Assembly: GCF_033568475.1 (NCBI RefSeq)
Contig: NW_027331831.1
Coordinates: forward strand, 10,044,001 to 10,108,000
Length of the DNA: 64,000 nt
Source of the DNA: Henckelia pumila
Lineage: Eukaryota; Streptophyta; Magnoliopsida; Lamiales; Gesneriaceae
Reading direction: 5' to 3'
Both the position numbers and the translations under genes were made by a program. Of this stretch, positions 1 to 11,030 are shown piece after piece. The notes beneath the pieces are model-generated. The model was not told where the DNA came from. It saw nothing but the letters and a program-made list of their open reading frames with translations, and ran no database searches. Numbering within the stretch: the first letter of the stretch is position 1; each line of letters starts with the position of its first letter.

Positions 1-80
1 TTTTTTTTTTGGTATTATTATGTGTTTGATTTTGGATTGAGAATCTTTTTATGTTAATGAATTGGTGATTTTTGATTCAG

Positions 81-1246
81 GGATTGAAGGTTGATTTGAT
101 CATTACAGATTATTGTATGCCAGGAATGACTGGATACGAATTACTGAAGAAAATCAAGGTTAATTTCTGGACTTCTCAATGTTTAATTTTTATAATACAC
201 AAATAAAACTCTCTTGCGAATACGGATATATTTTGGGTTATACTGATATCGGACCGGATACAATCCATAAAAAATATTATATGCCATCTAAAAATATTAA
301 TAGTTGTTATGAAATTGAGATTATTTTCCATTTGAAGATTAAATTAGCTTAATTAATATTTGTAATTGGCATTTGAACAGGGTTCATCCACTTTTAGAGA
401 AATACCAGTGGTGATTATGTCTTCTGAAAACGTATTGGCTCGGATCGATAGGTAAAAATAAATAAAGTTCATGGCTTTTAATATATTATCTCGGATTTAA
501 TTGACAATAATTTGATGTGGAGGGGAAAAAAAAAGAAGGGATTTTTTTATGTTAAAGGAGTGGACTTTGTCTGCTAAATAATACATGTAGATTTGTAACC
601 AGCTTCCCGAATCTCTAAATTCAATGAACCATTGATATAAAACAAGTTATTCTAATTTATTGCAACATATAAAATTTCATCATGTGGGAGACAATCTATA
701 GTGTGTATAGTACAAAATTATAGCATTGGGTCCTATTGATTGATAAAGTTTGCAAGTCCATCAATTTGTGGGAACAACTTCTATTTGTTAAATGTGTAAA
801 AAAATTCATGGTTGAATGTCTTTTATCAGCTAAAACTTGGAAATATATGGTTTTCGATTCTAATTACGTCCTTATTCGATATCAGATGTTTGGAAGAAGG
901 AGCCGAAGATTTCATCGTAAAGCCCGTTAAATTATCCGACGTAGTACGTTTGAAGAGCTACATGTTAGGCGAGGGAGGGACTCAAAGACAAGAGAGATGC
1001 TTTAATAAGAGGAAATCATGTGAAAGTTCCGATTCGTCGTTCTCATCGCGATCATCATCTCCATCTCCATCTCCACCATCGTCACCATCCCAAGTCGATA
1101 ACTCATCGAGTCCATCTCCTCCATCCACCTCCTCGCCATCTTCCCCGAGATCGTTCTCTTCGTTCCCATCAAGACAACCTACTCCTTGCTCTCCTACATC
1201 GCTGGTGTCTCCCACGAGACAGATTAAATTGAGGTTCAATGAGTGA
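81..1246 (+). CDS. Type-A response regulator (cytokinin signalling), 5'-partial
   Basis: Three exons are visible: 81-158, 381-451 and 886-1246, each with AG/GT borders, joining in frame. They encode the second half of a receiver domain: the phospho-acceptor loop [11 protein letters not shown], then PVVIMSSEN (conserved Ser), then [13 protein letters not shown] with the conserved Lys. After the receiver comes a tail of about 90 residues rich in Ser and Pro, with no GARP/Myb DNA-binding domain. This is the layout of type-A ARRs of the ARR3/ARR4 kind, which accept phosphate from histidine phosphotransfer proteins and dampen cytokinin responses. The first exons, with the N-terminal acidic Asp pair, lie left of the window; bases 1-80 are intron. 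The short tail argues against a type-B regulator. Family assignment is firm; the paralogue is not resolved. Confidence 0.93.
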
Positions 1247-2150
1247 AACAAAATATGTCAGTTAAACAATTTGACCTTACTCATGTATACAGTCGGTAGG
1301 TATGTTTGGAGATCCGTTTTACAAAATTGATTCGTGAAAAAGTCTCATGTGAATTTAACATGAATTTTGTGTATCGGGAAATCGTCACCATCGGGATGGG
1401 CCGAAACATATATGCCGATTGATTTTGTCATGAAATAATTGAGAATTACTAGTAATTGACTTTTCCGAAAGAATTTTTTTTTTTTTTAATAAGAAAATGG
1501 TTGAGATATGGTTATAATGAAAGATTACGTGACAGATACATTGTATTTGGAATTGAATAAATGGGATTATAATTGATTTGATTCGGATACGGGGTTGTTA
1601 TTTGATGTTATTTCTTGTCTGCTAAAGGAATATTGGCTTCGGTTTGAGCCCCACGTCTTATGTGTTTTGGTGGGATTATTGATGGAGCCATAATTTTATA
1701 TTTATTTCTTGTTTGGCAGGCATAACGGCAATGAATAAAATTCATTTTTATATATTATTTTTTGTAAATATATATTTTGAAAAATATTTATTGTAAATAT
1801 ATGTGTCGGCCCTTTAAGATATAATAGTATAATTAATCAATTACTAGACGAAAATTTTGGAACATTATTATTCTCATTATTTTGTCCACTGGCACAGTGA
1901 CCAATCCAAGATGACCCTAAATCATTTATGGGTATCGCCCCCGAAGATTTTATGTTACGATAAGAGAAACAATTTTAATGTAAAATAGAAGAAGTCACCT
2001 GTAAATTAAAGTTTGAATGTGTTAGAGTTAATGATGTAAAGAAGGCTATAACGTTATGTAATCCTTCAATGTGAAGCTAACCATTGTTATTTTAGAATAA
2101 TGAATATTTAACTATTTTAGGTCTGATCCTGAATCGATTCAAGTTTAAAA
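1247..2150. other. 3' flank of response regulator, no gene seen
   Basis: This stretch is AT-rich non-coding sequence. It holds the 3' UTR of the response regulator and no other recognisable gene or repeat. Confidence 0.5.
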
Positions 2151-3402
2151 TATACAGTAAAATATCTCTAAATTAATATTAAATAAATTAATAATCTCTT
2201 TAAACTATTTTTTTCCATTCTCGATTTGGACCAATTTATTAAATCGATAATTTCCAAAAATAAGATAATAAATGTTTGGAAGACACTTGTATAAATATAT
2301 GGTCTCATCACTATCATAAATTAATAATATTTTAAAATTACAAATTATAGCTAGGTCAAGTTAGTAAAATGTGATTCTATAATTATTTTTCTTCTTCGAA
2401 TTCAAATCAAATTCTAATTGAATTTTATCTCTAACTTTTCTAATTGCATTTAAAACTGCATTCTTGAACCGTGACAAAAATTGAGAAGATTTTTTTTCTT
2501 GACGAATATTTCTTTTCAATTAATTGGTTCCAAATATAATGTATCATCTTCAGCTGTAATTTCTTCTAAATTTTGCACTTGTGAACACATACATTTTCAC
2601 ATTGATAATATGGAAACATTTTTTTCAAGAAAATAATACGGAAACCAGTGTTTTCATAACCAGACCGGTGATCGGGCCGGTCTACCTAAAAAAAACGATC
2701 CAATCGGTCGGACCATTTTAACCGGACGATCGAACCGAAAAACCATTTATATTATATAATATAATAAATAATATATTTTGAATTTTAAAAACTCAAAAAT
2801 ATACATAAATAGGCAAAAAATATATATTTTCCATAGCTTGAAAGCTAAATAAATATGTAAATATATTCAAAATATCAATTATAGTTATAAAATATTTAAA
2901 TAATGAATTATTTAATTTTAAAAAATCAATAAATATTAAAATAATTTTTTAATGAAGTACAATTCCAAATAATCATGTATATATATATAAAATATTAAAT
3001 TTAAAGTTTTAAAAATAAAAAATTTAAATTTTCAAAAATTATAAAAAATCGAAAAATCGGTTCAATTGGTTGAACCGGTTTCCCGATTCTTGACCGGTCC
3101 AACCGGTTCTTGACCGGTTTTGATCGGTTCTGACCGATTGGACCGGTTTTCCAGTTCTTGAAGGAGTTTCGAACCGGACCAACGACCGGTTTCTGGTTTC
3201 TGGTCGAACCAGCCGGTTCGGTCCGGTTCTTAAAACATTGACGAAAAATTCTAATGGTACATCGATTTAATTACTATATATTAATTAGATCGAAAATGCA
3301 TCTTCAAATAAAAAATTACTAATTTTTCGATTAGTTAATACATCTATAAATTAGTATAATTTCATGTTCCTACATTATTAATTTATAGAAGTTTTACTAT
3401 AG
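2151..3402. mobile_element. Probable TIR element hosting a nested word-repeat element
   Basis: The left end (CAGTAAAATATCTCTAAATT) and the reverse complement of the right end (TAGTAAAACTTCTATAAATT) are imperfect inverted repeats of about 30 bp. Both flanking segments are AT-rich and resemble each other in composition. A separate 595-bp element sits in the middle at 2646-3240. No clear target duplication and no coding sequence are seen. The superfamily is unassigned. Confidence 0.4.
2646..3240. mobile_element. Word-repeat hAT-like MITE, word ACCGGTT
   Basis: The ends are imperfect inverted repeats: CAGTGTTTTCATAACC on the left, CAATGTTTTAAGAACC for the reverse complement of the right. Inside each end the motif ACCGGTT or close variants recurs densely (more than ten copies at 3055-3230), with an AT-rich core between. 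The flanks are ACGGAAAC and ACGAAAAA, a decayed 8-bp direct repeat (6 of 8 match). There is no coding capacity. The 8-bp duplication suggests the hAT superfamily. Confidence 0.6.
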
Positions 3403-3644
3403 TTATTTTTACGACCCAAAGATTGCATGCACCTTTCGACTACTCTCGGGGCGAGCCATACAAACCCATCCAAACTCGCTGTGATGATTTGAATATATTA
3501 TTTATTAATTTCAGCTGGAATTCAAATTTTAAATTCAAGAAGAGTTAATTGTACTCTTTTATACCCTTATTGCTAACAAACATCATCAAAAAATGATACG
3601 CCAATATTTCATCCACTTTTTGATTCTCCATGACTCATAACCAA

Positions 3645-3690
<46 letters not shown>

Positions 3691-4219
3691 GAGCTAATCA
3701 AAATTTAAAAATATTTTATATATAATTTTTTTTATATATGATCAAAGAAGACATATCAGTGTTAACTTTTAAAAAAAAATTATATCTTGAGAATATTACT
3801 TAGAAAAGAAGAAGACACCATGCGTGAATAAGAGTTACGCGAAAAATGATTTCTGGTAACGTATTTAAAAATACAAGTTATTTTGTACCAAAATTTTAAA
3901 ATACTATTTTTTGCCACTTTCAAATATCAAAGTATTTTAATGTGTGTGTGCATAATAATTTTTTTCAACAAAGAATTGAACAGTGTTTCTATATAGAGAA
4001 TGACATTTTGTCTTTACAGATCTTTTTATAAAACAGAATTCATGCCGTGCGTAGTCGATAATTTTAAATCCGACAACAAATTTAATGAAATTTACTTTGT
4101 TAAAATTGTATAAGCATTAACTATATAGTAGCGATTTCTTAACTAAGCTAATCAACTGTTTAATTATGTTTAATTGATCAAAATATGATTATGAGATTCT
4201 CATTTGGGTAATTAGAGTG
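3403..4219. other. AT-rich intergenic sequence with an (AAT)n microsatellite
   Basis: No gene was found. A clean AAT trinucleotide array occupies about 3645-3691. The remainder is AT-rich and unassigned. Confidence 0.5.
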
Positions 4220-5230
4220 AAAAATCCTATTCAAGACGATAAAAAATAGTCCAAAGTGGCCCAATTGTTGGACAATTCAGAAGCTCCGAAGAGCAGTTCT
4301 GAAACTCCGAACAAGATCGGATGATAATGTAAAGATCAGAGGCATCGAGCAGTTCAAAAGTTCTGAACCACAGATCAGTGGATCCGAACTCTACAACGAC
4401 AGCCAAGTATGGGCTTCTGATTGGTGATTTGACATGAGTAAGTTCGAAAGCTCCGAACCCCAACTTCGGAAGGTCGGAACTCTGTCGGCAGCTTGAGTTT
4501 TCCAATCACGGGAAACGTGTTTGGTGGCAAGAGATCGGAAGCTCCGATTTGAGAGATCAAAAATTCCGAAGAGCAGTTGGAAGCTCCGAACCAGGGATTG
4601 AAAGTTTCGATCATTGCCTATATATAGGGGCCGTGATAAAAGTCGAAATTTTCAATAAAATGAGTACAATATTTGGTATATTATCGACATAGATTTTGGA
4701 GTATTCTGTATTTATGTCCGAAGTTCGAGTTTTTGAGCTGTATAATCTCTACTCATATATTCAAGACTTCTTGTAGAAAAAAACGGAAATCGAAGCTCGA
4801 GAAGGCATATTTGGAAGATCCGGACAGAACATTTTCCGCCTAGGCGGAACCCAGGGCGCCCCAGCACTGCTGAGAAGGCAGGGGCAACGCCCCTGCGCTG
4901 TACTAGGGCGCAGGTGCGCCTTGGGAGAAAAATCGGGCGCCTAGGCGCCAATTTTCGGCACCTAAGCACGAGCTGCGTGAAGAAGAGAAAAAAATTAGAT
5001 TTTAAATTTTAAAGTTTCGATTTGTGGACTTTATTTGACGGGCTTTCAAAGACATATAAAAGAGATAGAAAAGATCGACAAGAGGAGGAGAAAGAGAAGC
5101 TGCTATCAAGCGAGAAAGGAACGTGAGAAGAAGGACGCCGCATGAAGAAATAAAAAAAGAACAACAACTGCAAACACTAGTTTTTTCTTTTTTCTTTTCT
5201 ATTTGTTGGGATTTAGGGGATCCTAACATA
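4220..5230. mobile_element. LTR-like remnant with CTCCGA and GGCGCC word clusters
   Basis: Between 4285 and 4610 the word CTCCGA (and its complement) recurs about ten times. This is followed by a TATA-like TATATATAGGGG near 4618 and an AATAAA at about 4655. From 4845 to 4970 there is a second cluster based on GGCGCC and CTAGGCG. The order words, TATA, AATAAA resembles a plant LTR, but I could not fix TG/CA ends or a target duplication. The open frames on the minus strand here look like by-products of the repeats. Confidence 0.35.
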
Positions 5231-5343
5231 AAAACTATGTTTTGATTTTTTTTGAAGATTGAATTTGATTTTTATGCATTCTTGATTATATTATTGTGTT
5301 TATTGAATCTTTGGAGATCGATCAACTTCGAAGTAATTTTTTA

Positions 5344-6170
5344 GGAAAAATTATATTTTTGGTCTTGTAATTTGCACATTTTCCATTTTTGGTCATTTTA
5401 ATAGTGAATTTGCAATTTTAGTCTTGTAACTTGCATTCTTTTTTTCATTTTTGCTCCTATTAACATTGAATTCGCATTTTTAGTCCTATAACTTACATGA
5501 GTTTTTTTTTATTTTAAGTCATGTTAACACTGAATTTATTTTTTTAGTCCTGTAACTTGCATTCTTTTTCATTTTTAGTCCTGTTAACACTGAATTTTTA
5601 TTTTTTTGTCCTGTATATTCCATATATTTTTATTTTTAGTCATATTATCGATGAATTTAAATTTTTAATTCCATAAATTGCATACTTTTTTTTATATTTT
5701 TAATCATAACATATTATGATTTACATATTTTAAAACTGTTAAAATTTAAATGAATTAAATAAAAAAAATCAACTAAAAATTATTCAAAATATTTTTACAC
5801 TAAATACCATCTTATAAAATACATAATATAAATAAAACTATTAAAAATGAAAATTCACCTTTAATATGACTAAAAATAAAAATAAAAATATATGAAAGTT
5901 ACAGGACAAAAAAAATAAAAATTCAGTGTTAAAAGGACTAAAAATAAAAAAATACATGTTACATGATTAAAAATGTAAATTCAGTGTTAACAGGACTTAA
6001 AATAAAAAAAATCATGTAAGTTACACGACTAAAAATGCGAATTCATTGTTAATATGACCAAAAATAAAAAAAAATGCAAGTTAGAGGACTAAAATTGTAA
6101 ATTTACTTTTAACATGACCAAAAATAGAAAATGTGCAAACTACAGGATCGAAAATGTACTTCTCCTTAAT
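5344..6170. repeat. Long foldback repeat (arms about 350 bp) built of ~58-bp units
   Basis: The left arm (about 5344-5700) and the reverse complement of the right arm (about 5800-6170) match over most of their length. Each arm is itself a tandem series of a unit of about 58 bp containing TTTTTAGTCCTGTAACTTG followed by TTTTTAGTCCTGTTAACACTG. The loop is about 100 bp. There is no coding capacity. It could be a foldback-type transposon or a MITE, and a transcript would form a long hairpin. Confidence 0.7.
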
Positions 6171-6690
6171 TTTATTTGTTATAATTGACATCGAAAGGAG
6201 ATTTTATAACATGATAGAGCAATATAATCCATGGATCTACAAACATATGAGGTTGGATACATGTTGATAGTCATAGTCCAATAGGTCGAAAGCTAGAAGA
6301 TTCCATGATTCGCTAATACAATTGCAATTGTTAAATAACACAAGGACACTTGGTTATTGCATATTGTTAATTAATTTAATATAGCTCGACAGAGTACATT
6401 GATAGATTAAAGAATTTCGTCAAAAACATGACTTGAGAATTGAAATTCAATCATTAGAGAAGATTAAGGGGTAATTGAACCGAGATCCTAAAAATTGCTT
6501 ATTTATTTTCTGAACTTAATTTATTTTTTGCTTTTGTTTCATCCTTTTTGTTTACTTCATTAATTTATTCTCATCTTATCTTAATTAACTAAAGAATAAT
6601 ACTTGAGTAATTTTGTCATAAATCAATTTATGTGGGACGATACTCGTACTTTGTACACTATATTATTACTTGGCTCGTGCACTTGCGATA
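6171..6690. other. Unassigned AT-rich sequence left of Cassandra
   Basis: No gene was seen. The phrasing near 6635-6690 (GGGACGATACTCG, GCACTTGCG) is reminiscent of plant Ty3-type LTR or leader sequence, but no boundary can be drawn. Confidence 0.35.
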
Positions 6691-6950
6691 TATTCTGTGA
6701 CGCCCGGGGTTTAGGAGGCAGGGAGTGATCGCCGGTGCCAAGAGGTTGCACGGACAATGAGCGGCTCCTGGCAGGCTTCTAGGCGGAGGGAGACATGAAT
6801 GAACCGATCCCGTGCCGGAATGAGAGGGGATTCTGAGACTGTGTAGGTATGGGACTACATAGTTGAGGAGGGTTTAAAAGATTTCATATGTACTGCTCAT
6901 ATCAAGAAGGTGCATCTTCTTTTCGGGAGCTCATCACATAAGAACTCCAA

Positions 6951-6993
6951 AGTTAAGCGTGCTTAACTTGGGGCAATTATAGGATGGGTGACC
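6951..6993 (+). promoter_or_regulatory. 5S rRNA-like Pol III control region in Cassandra left LTR
   Basis: AGTTAAGCGTGCTT (box A region) and AGGATGGGTGACC (box C region) match plant 5S rRNA internal promoter elements at the expected relative spacing. They sit inside an LTR, not in a 5S array, so this is not a functional 5S gene. Confidence 0.8.
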
Positions 6994-7400
6994 CCATGGG
7001 AAGTTTTCCAGGGTGCGTGTGAGTGAGGACATAAGCACGCTGAAAAGACTCGTCTTGATACAGTGGGTCGTTACAAATGGTATCAGAGCCGACTTCTCTT
7101 AGTACGGTATGGTTCGGGGACGAACCAAGCGGAAGCTGGTGGGCATGTGACGCCCGGGGCTGAGGAGGCAGGGAGTGATCGCCGGTGCCAAGAGGTTGCA
7201 CGGACAATGAGCGGCTCCTGGCAGGCTTCTAGGCGGAGGGAGACATGAATGAACCGATCCCGTGCCGGAATGAGAGGGGATTCTGAGACTGTGTAGGTAT
7301 GGGACTACATAGTTGAGGAGGGTTTAAAAGATTTCATATGTACTGCTCATATCAAGAAGGTGCATCTTCTTTTCGGGAGCTCATCACATAAGAACTCCAA

Positions 7401-7443
7401 AGTTAAGCGTGCTTGACTTGGGGCAATTATAGGATGGGTGACC
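7401..7443 (+). promoter_or_regulatory. 5S rRNA-like Pol III control region in Cassandra right LTR
   Basis: This is the second copy of the 5S boxes, with AGTTAAGCGTGCTT and AGGATGGGTGACC intact. Just downstream it differs from the left LTR at three positions (CCTGAAAAG instead of CATGGGAAG), and elsewhere the 5S block is nearly unchanged. Confidence 0.8.
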
Positions 7444-7530
7444 CCCTGAAAAGTTTTCCAGGGTGCGTGTGAGTGAGGACATAAGCACGCTGAAAAGACT
7501 CGTCTTGATACAGTGGGTCGTTACATATTC

Positions 7531-7932
7531 GAGCTTAATTAATATATATATATATATATAATTTTATTTTTTGTGGTAGTATTTGCTCGACCAGGCCGAA
7601 ATCTTCAATTTTCTTTGCCAATTCTCCATTTCTTTCCTCTCTCTCGTTTTAGTATGGTTTTTTGGTTTTCGGGCGTCGTATCGAGGGCCAGGCGGTGACG
7701 AGGAGCTACCAGGATAGTAGCAAAGTCGTGCTTAGAGTTTGAGGCTATCGTCATCAAAAGACTGACGACAGATGCATGTATAATGCTAGACTCTGATTAG
7801 CTTCGGTGAGTAGATATTATAAATATAATTAAGGCTTTTAGTATGCAGAGAGTGATATGATGCTTAATTAATTATAGGCTTGGACTTGAGTACCCGAGTT
7901 GCTAGGTTTCTTGAGTAGAGGTACAGATGTAC
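7531..7932 (+). mobile_element. Old Ty3-type LTR, first fragment
   Basis: This non-coding segment continues at 10329-10618 and 16802-17121, where the LTR ends GAGTCACTACA. The fragments are split by a solo LTR and by a hAT element. Downstream parts resemble, in order, sequence within the 7933-10328 LTR, so host and insert belong to one family. The left boundary is not determined; a short TA repeat lies at 7543-7560. Confidence 0.5.
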
Positions 7933-10328
7933 TGTAGTGACCCAGCCCAGATCACCTACTAACCAAAGTCTTAAGCATGCAATAACTATAATCTGATAAC
8001 TTAATCAGAGTTACTACGGAAAATAATACAATCTAAGGTGAATATAAATGAGTACCAATTAAAAGCATAATCTAGAAACTACCGGCGACCCCTGTTACCA
8101 GGCCCTGATCACCGACAAACCACTGGTCTCGCTCTTGGTCCCCCTGCATACATGCTTCGTCGAATGCTTGCCCAAGAAACACAAAAACATGGACGTGAGC
8201 GACTACGCTTAGAACATAAAGCATGAGTATACAAATTTAGTATAATGCATGCAAATGACTGGGTACTGAGTATTCACAATATCTGCTCAGTCTAGGCGCC
8301 AATGAGTATATAGTACCATCTGGGGTCAACTCTGCTGGGTACATCCACACACTTGTCCGAACCATTGTAGCGTCAGTCTCCGTCAACACGGCGTCTCCCG
8401 GTGTCAGATAATAACAAGGAATACAGTGTTGATCGACCTATTATAAAGGCTATCTCAAAGGAGACTCAGATAATAACAAGGAATACAGTGTTAACCCGAG
8501 TTCACACTTGCTAAGTCTCACTCTCGAGCTGTAATTGTCGTCACAGACCAGCTCGTGCCCCATTTGTTGCAACGCACACATACAAAACAAAGCAACAATC
8601 GGATAAACTCCGGTGAGAAAACATTCTCAGTATAAGCAACATATAAATGCGTTAAATAAATCATATCAACTCTAATCGTAAATGACTCAACAATAGAGTA
8701 ATTAACGCTTTTATCGATCGATCGGGAATTGATTTATATATCTTCGTTGCCATCAAGATTCGTAACCGATCTTGATATGGATATCCATCTATCGAAATCA
8801 TTTCGGATTCGAAAATAAGGTCATCCTCCGACCTCAGCATAGAATCAATTCAATATCATCTTGTATCATAATCATATCGACTCAAATCAAAGATCTACTA
8901 CCTGGGATGGATCGACAACATCAAAAACAAATCAAAACATAAACAAGTATGTGGTTTTGGCGGGACAACTAAAAAATAATCGTTCTTGAGTTTCAAAATA
9001 TCTGACTTGCGATGTCGTCATTATACCTTCGTATTTCTTCGGTTTTGAACGCTTCAAATCTGAAACGTAGCATCAAAACATTCATATTAAACTTCATTCT
9101 ATTCATTCATTTCAGAATCGAGTCAAAATCATCAATATATCTTCAATCAAAATCATTTCAAACCTCACTTCTTCTTCTTCGGGTCAAATTTGGCGTCTTG
9201 AGTCTGTAGCCTTCAAAACCAGTCTGAAACTGAGAAATAAAATTGCTATATCATCGATAACATCTAAAAGAACATCTCATCTCAGTAATAGGCTATCAAA
9301 ACGGATTCAAATCATTAATCGACGGCGTAGCGATTAAAAATCGGTAACCGACGAAATATCGAATTCGAATCTAACTTATTTAACTTCATGAACGTGTGAT
9401 ATATCAGCACTATAATCTCATAAACCAGCATATCCAACACAATCAGCTGCTATAACTCTCGATATACATGTTGGAAATCATAACAAATTTATACCATAAT
9501 CAATCTTCGATCTGGTTTCGAATATATAAGCGATAACATGTCAAGAACATGATCAACCATAAGAATATGATCTCTGGCCACATACTGATTTCGAAACCTA
9601 TGATAAACATCAAAATACTTACATCAAATCGAAGTCCTCGTCGCAAGAATTCTAGAACACTTTTCGAAATTAAAATCGGACGATCGGATCAAAAATTACG
9701 GCAATTTGAAAATCGGAAATCAAATAAAAACGAGGAAGGTTTCGGCCTCTGTTTCATGATTGCTGAATGGAATATGATAACGTATACTTGTTGATAAATC
9801 TGATTACAATCGGATATGTGTTGCATAATTGCGATTTAGTGCTTGAAACATCATAAATTACAATTCAGTCCTCGGTCTTCTTTTAATTTAATTTCAATCC
9901 TAAATAATTTAAGAATATTAGAATTTAAATCGAAACTCTAAATATTTTCAAATTAAATATACTCGGATTAAAATGAAATAAATTCGGATTAAATTAAATA
10001 ATCCTGGCCTTTTGCACTTTAGCCCTTGCAACTCGATATTCTCAAATCCACCCCTGATCCGGTTTCATTTTCAAATTAAATCATAATAATTCTCAAAACT
10101 TGGAATTTAATCTTAAATTCCATAAATATTCAAATCAAATATTTATTCTTTTAATTTTAAGAATTCCCGGAATTTAATTCTCAAAATCCGTAAATTTTCA
10201 AATTAAATATTTTCGGCTCGAAAATTAAATCTATAATTTCCTTCACTTCTCAAATCAATATTTGCCCAAAATATGGAATTTAATTCTCAAATCCCGTAAT
10301 TAATAATTTAATATTTTCGGGCCTTACA
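7933..10328 (-). mobile_element. Solo LTR, Ty3/gypsy type (2.4 kb)
   Basis: Read on the minus strand it begins TGTAAGGCCCGAAAAT and ends GGGTCACTACA, giving TG...CA termini. The first 100 bp are of the AATTTAATTTGAGAATT type also seen at the start of the solo LTR at 12923. No primer-binding site, polypurine tract or pol sequence is attached, so it is a solo LTR. The flanks TGTAC and TATGC do not form an obvious target duplication, so one end may be decayed. The short open frames within it are not gene-like. Confidence 0.65.
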
Positions 10329-10618
10329 TATGCATTATTATGTTTAGCCTGTACCTTGATATTACCAGTAGTGAGATCGCTCAGCCCCGAGTTCTTGAGT
10401 GGATGGTTGGACCCGTTTGTATTACGGGATCAGGTCACCTATATCCATATTTTTTTCTAGTGTGTTTGCCACATCCTGATGCGACGACCCAACGTGCTAC
10501 ATACCATGACACCTCTTGATTGAGCGAGAGTTCTACCGTCATACGTTTCTGGTACCCGTTGATATGCATTATCATTTATAGCATGTGTATACTCATACTT
10601 CTGTACTTGGCGTTATCG
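10329..10618 (+). mobile_element. Old Ty3-type LTR, middle fragment
   Basis: It contains TGGTACCCGTTGATATGCATT and TATCGCTCACATC, which correspond to an ordered stretch of the neighbouring 2.4-kb LTR in the opposite orientation. It is interrupted on the right by the hAT insertion, and the final 8 bases are the duplicated target CTCACATC. Confidence 0.55.
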
Positions 10619-11030
10619 CTCACATCCAGGGGCGAATATAAGGGTGGCCCAAAATATATATACTCATTATATACATATAATTATTTAGCCCTAGCCCTAT
10701 CAATTTAATTTAGTCCATCCCAATTCTTATTCTTCCTCTATACTACAAAGCTCTATTACATAAACAAATATGTATTTTCATTCTTATTATTTCACTCACG
10801 AGTCACGACGCACAGAAGACGAAATCTGCTTCTTCTTTTTTTTTTTCTCCTTATTTCTTTCACAAATTACAAGGTGCCAGAAGTGGGGTTTTCACGAGGA
10901 GCTAAAGTTCTGCCTATCATCAAGGTAATAAAATACTAATTATGAGATTAAGAAATTAAATATAGCTAAAAATTTCTCGTTAATGGTTACACAATTATAC
11001 CAGTTGTTTCTGGATATGTCCTATCACCTA

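Larger units (their letters stand above)
6696..7525 (+). mobile_element. Complete Cassandra TRIM retrotransposon
   Basis: Two LTRs of 380 bp (6696-7075 and 7146-7525) both start TGTGACGCCCGGGG and end CGTTACA. They flank an internal domain of only 70 bp that opens with the primer-binding site TGGTATCAGAGCC (7078-7090), complementary to initiator tRNA-Met. A perfect 5-bp target duplication TATTC lies at 6691-6695 and 7526-7530. I count six differences between the LTRs (about 1.6%). Each LTR carries a 5S rRNA-like block with the A-box and C-box words, the diagnostic feature of Cassandra. It has no coding capacity and depends on enzymes from other elements. Confidence 0.93.

Noticed and set aside
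982..1251. Acidic minus-strand frame
   Set aside because: It is the antisense of the Ser/Pro-rich tail of the response regulator, which has clear exon structure and homology on the + strand.
4227..5229. Minus-strand frames of 75-92 residues
   Set aside because: They consist of repeated words (CTCCGA, GGCGCC) and show no protein-family pattern.
7078..7090. tRNA-Met gene fragment
   Set aside because: TGGTATCAGAGCC is the primer-binding complement next to an LTR, not a tRNA gene.
6951..7443. 5S rRNA genes
   Set aside because: The 5S-like boxes sit inside matching 380-bp LTRs with a primer-binding site and target duplication, so they are Cassandra sequence, and the rest of the 5S molecule is degraded.
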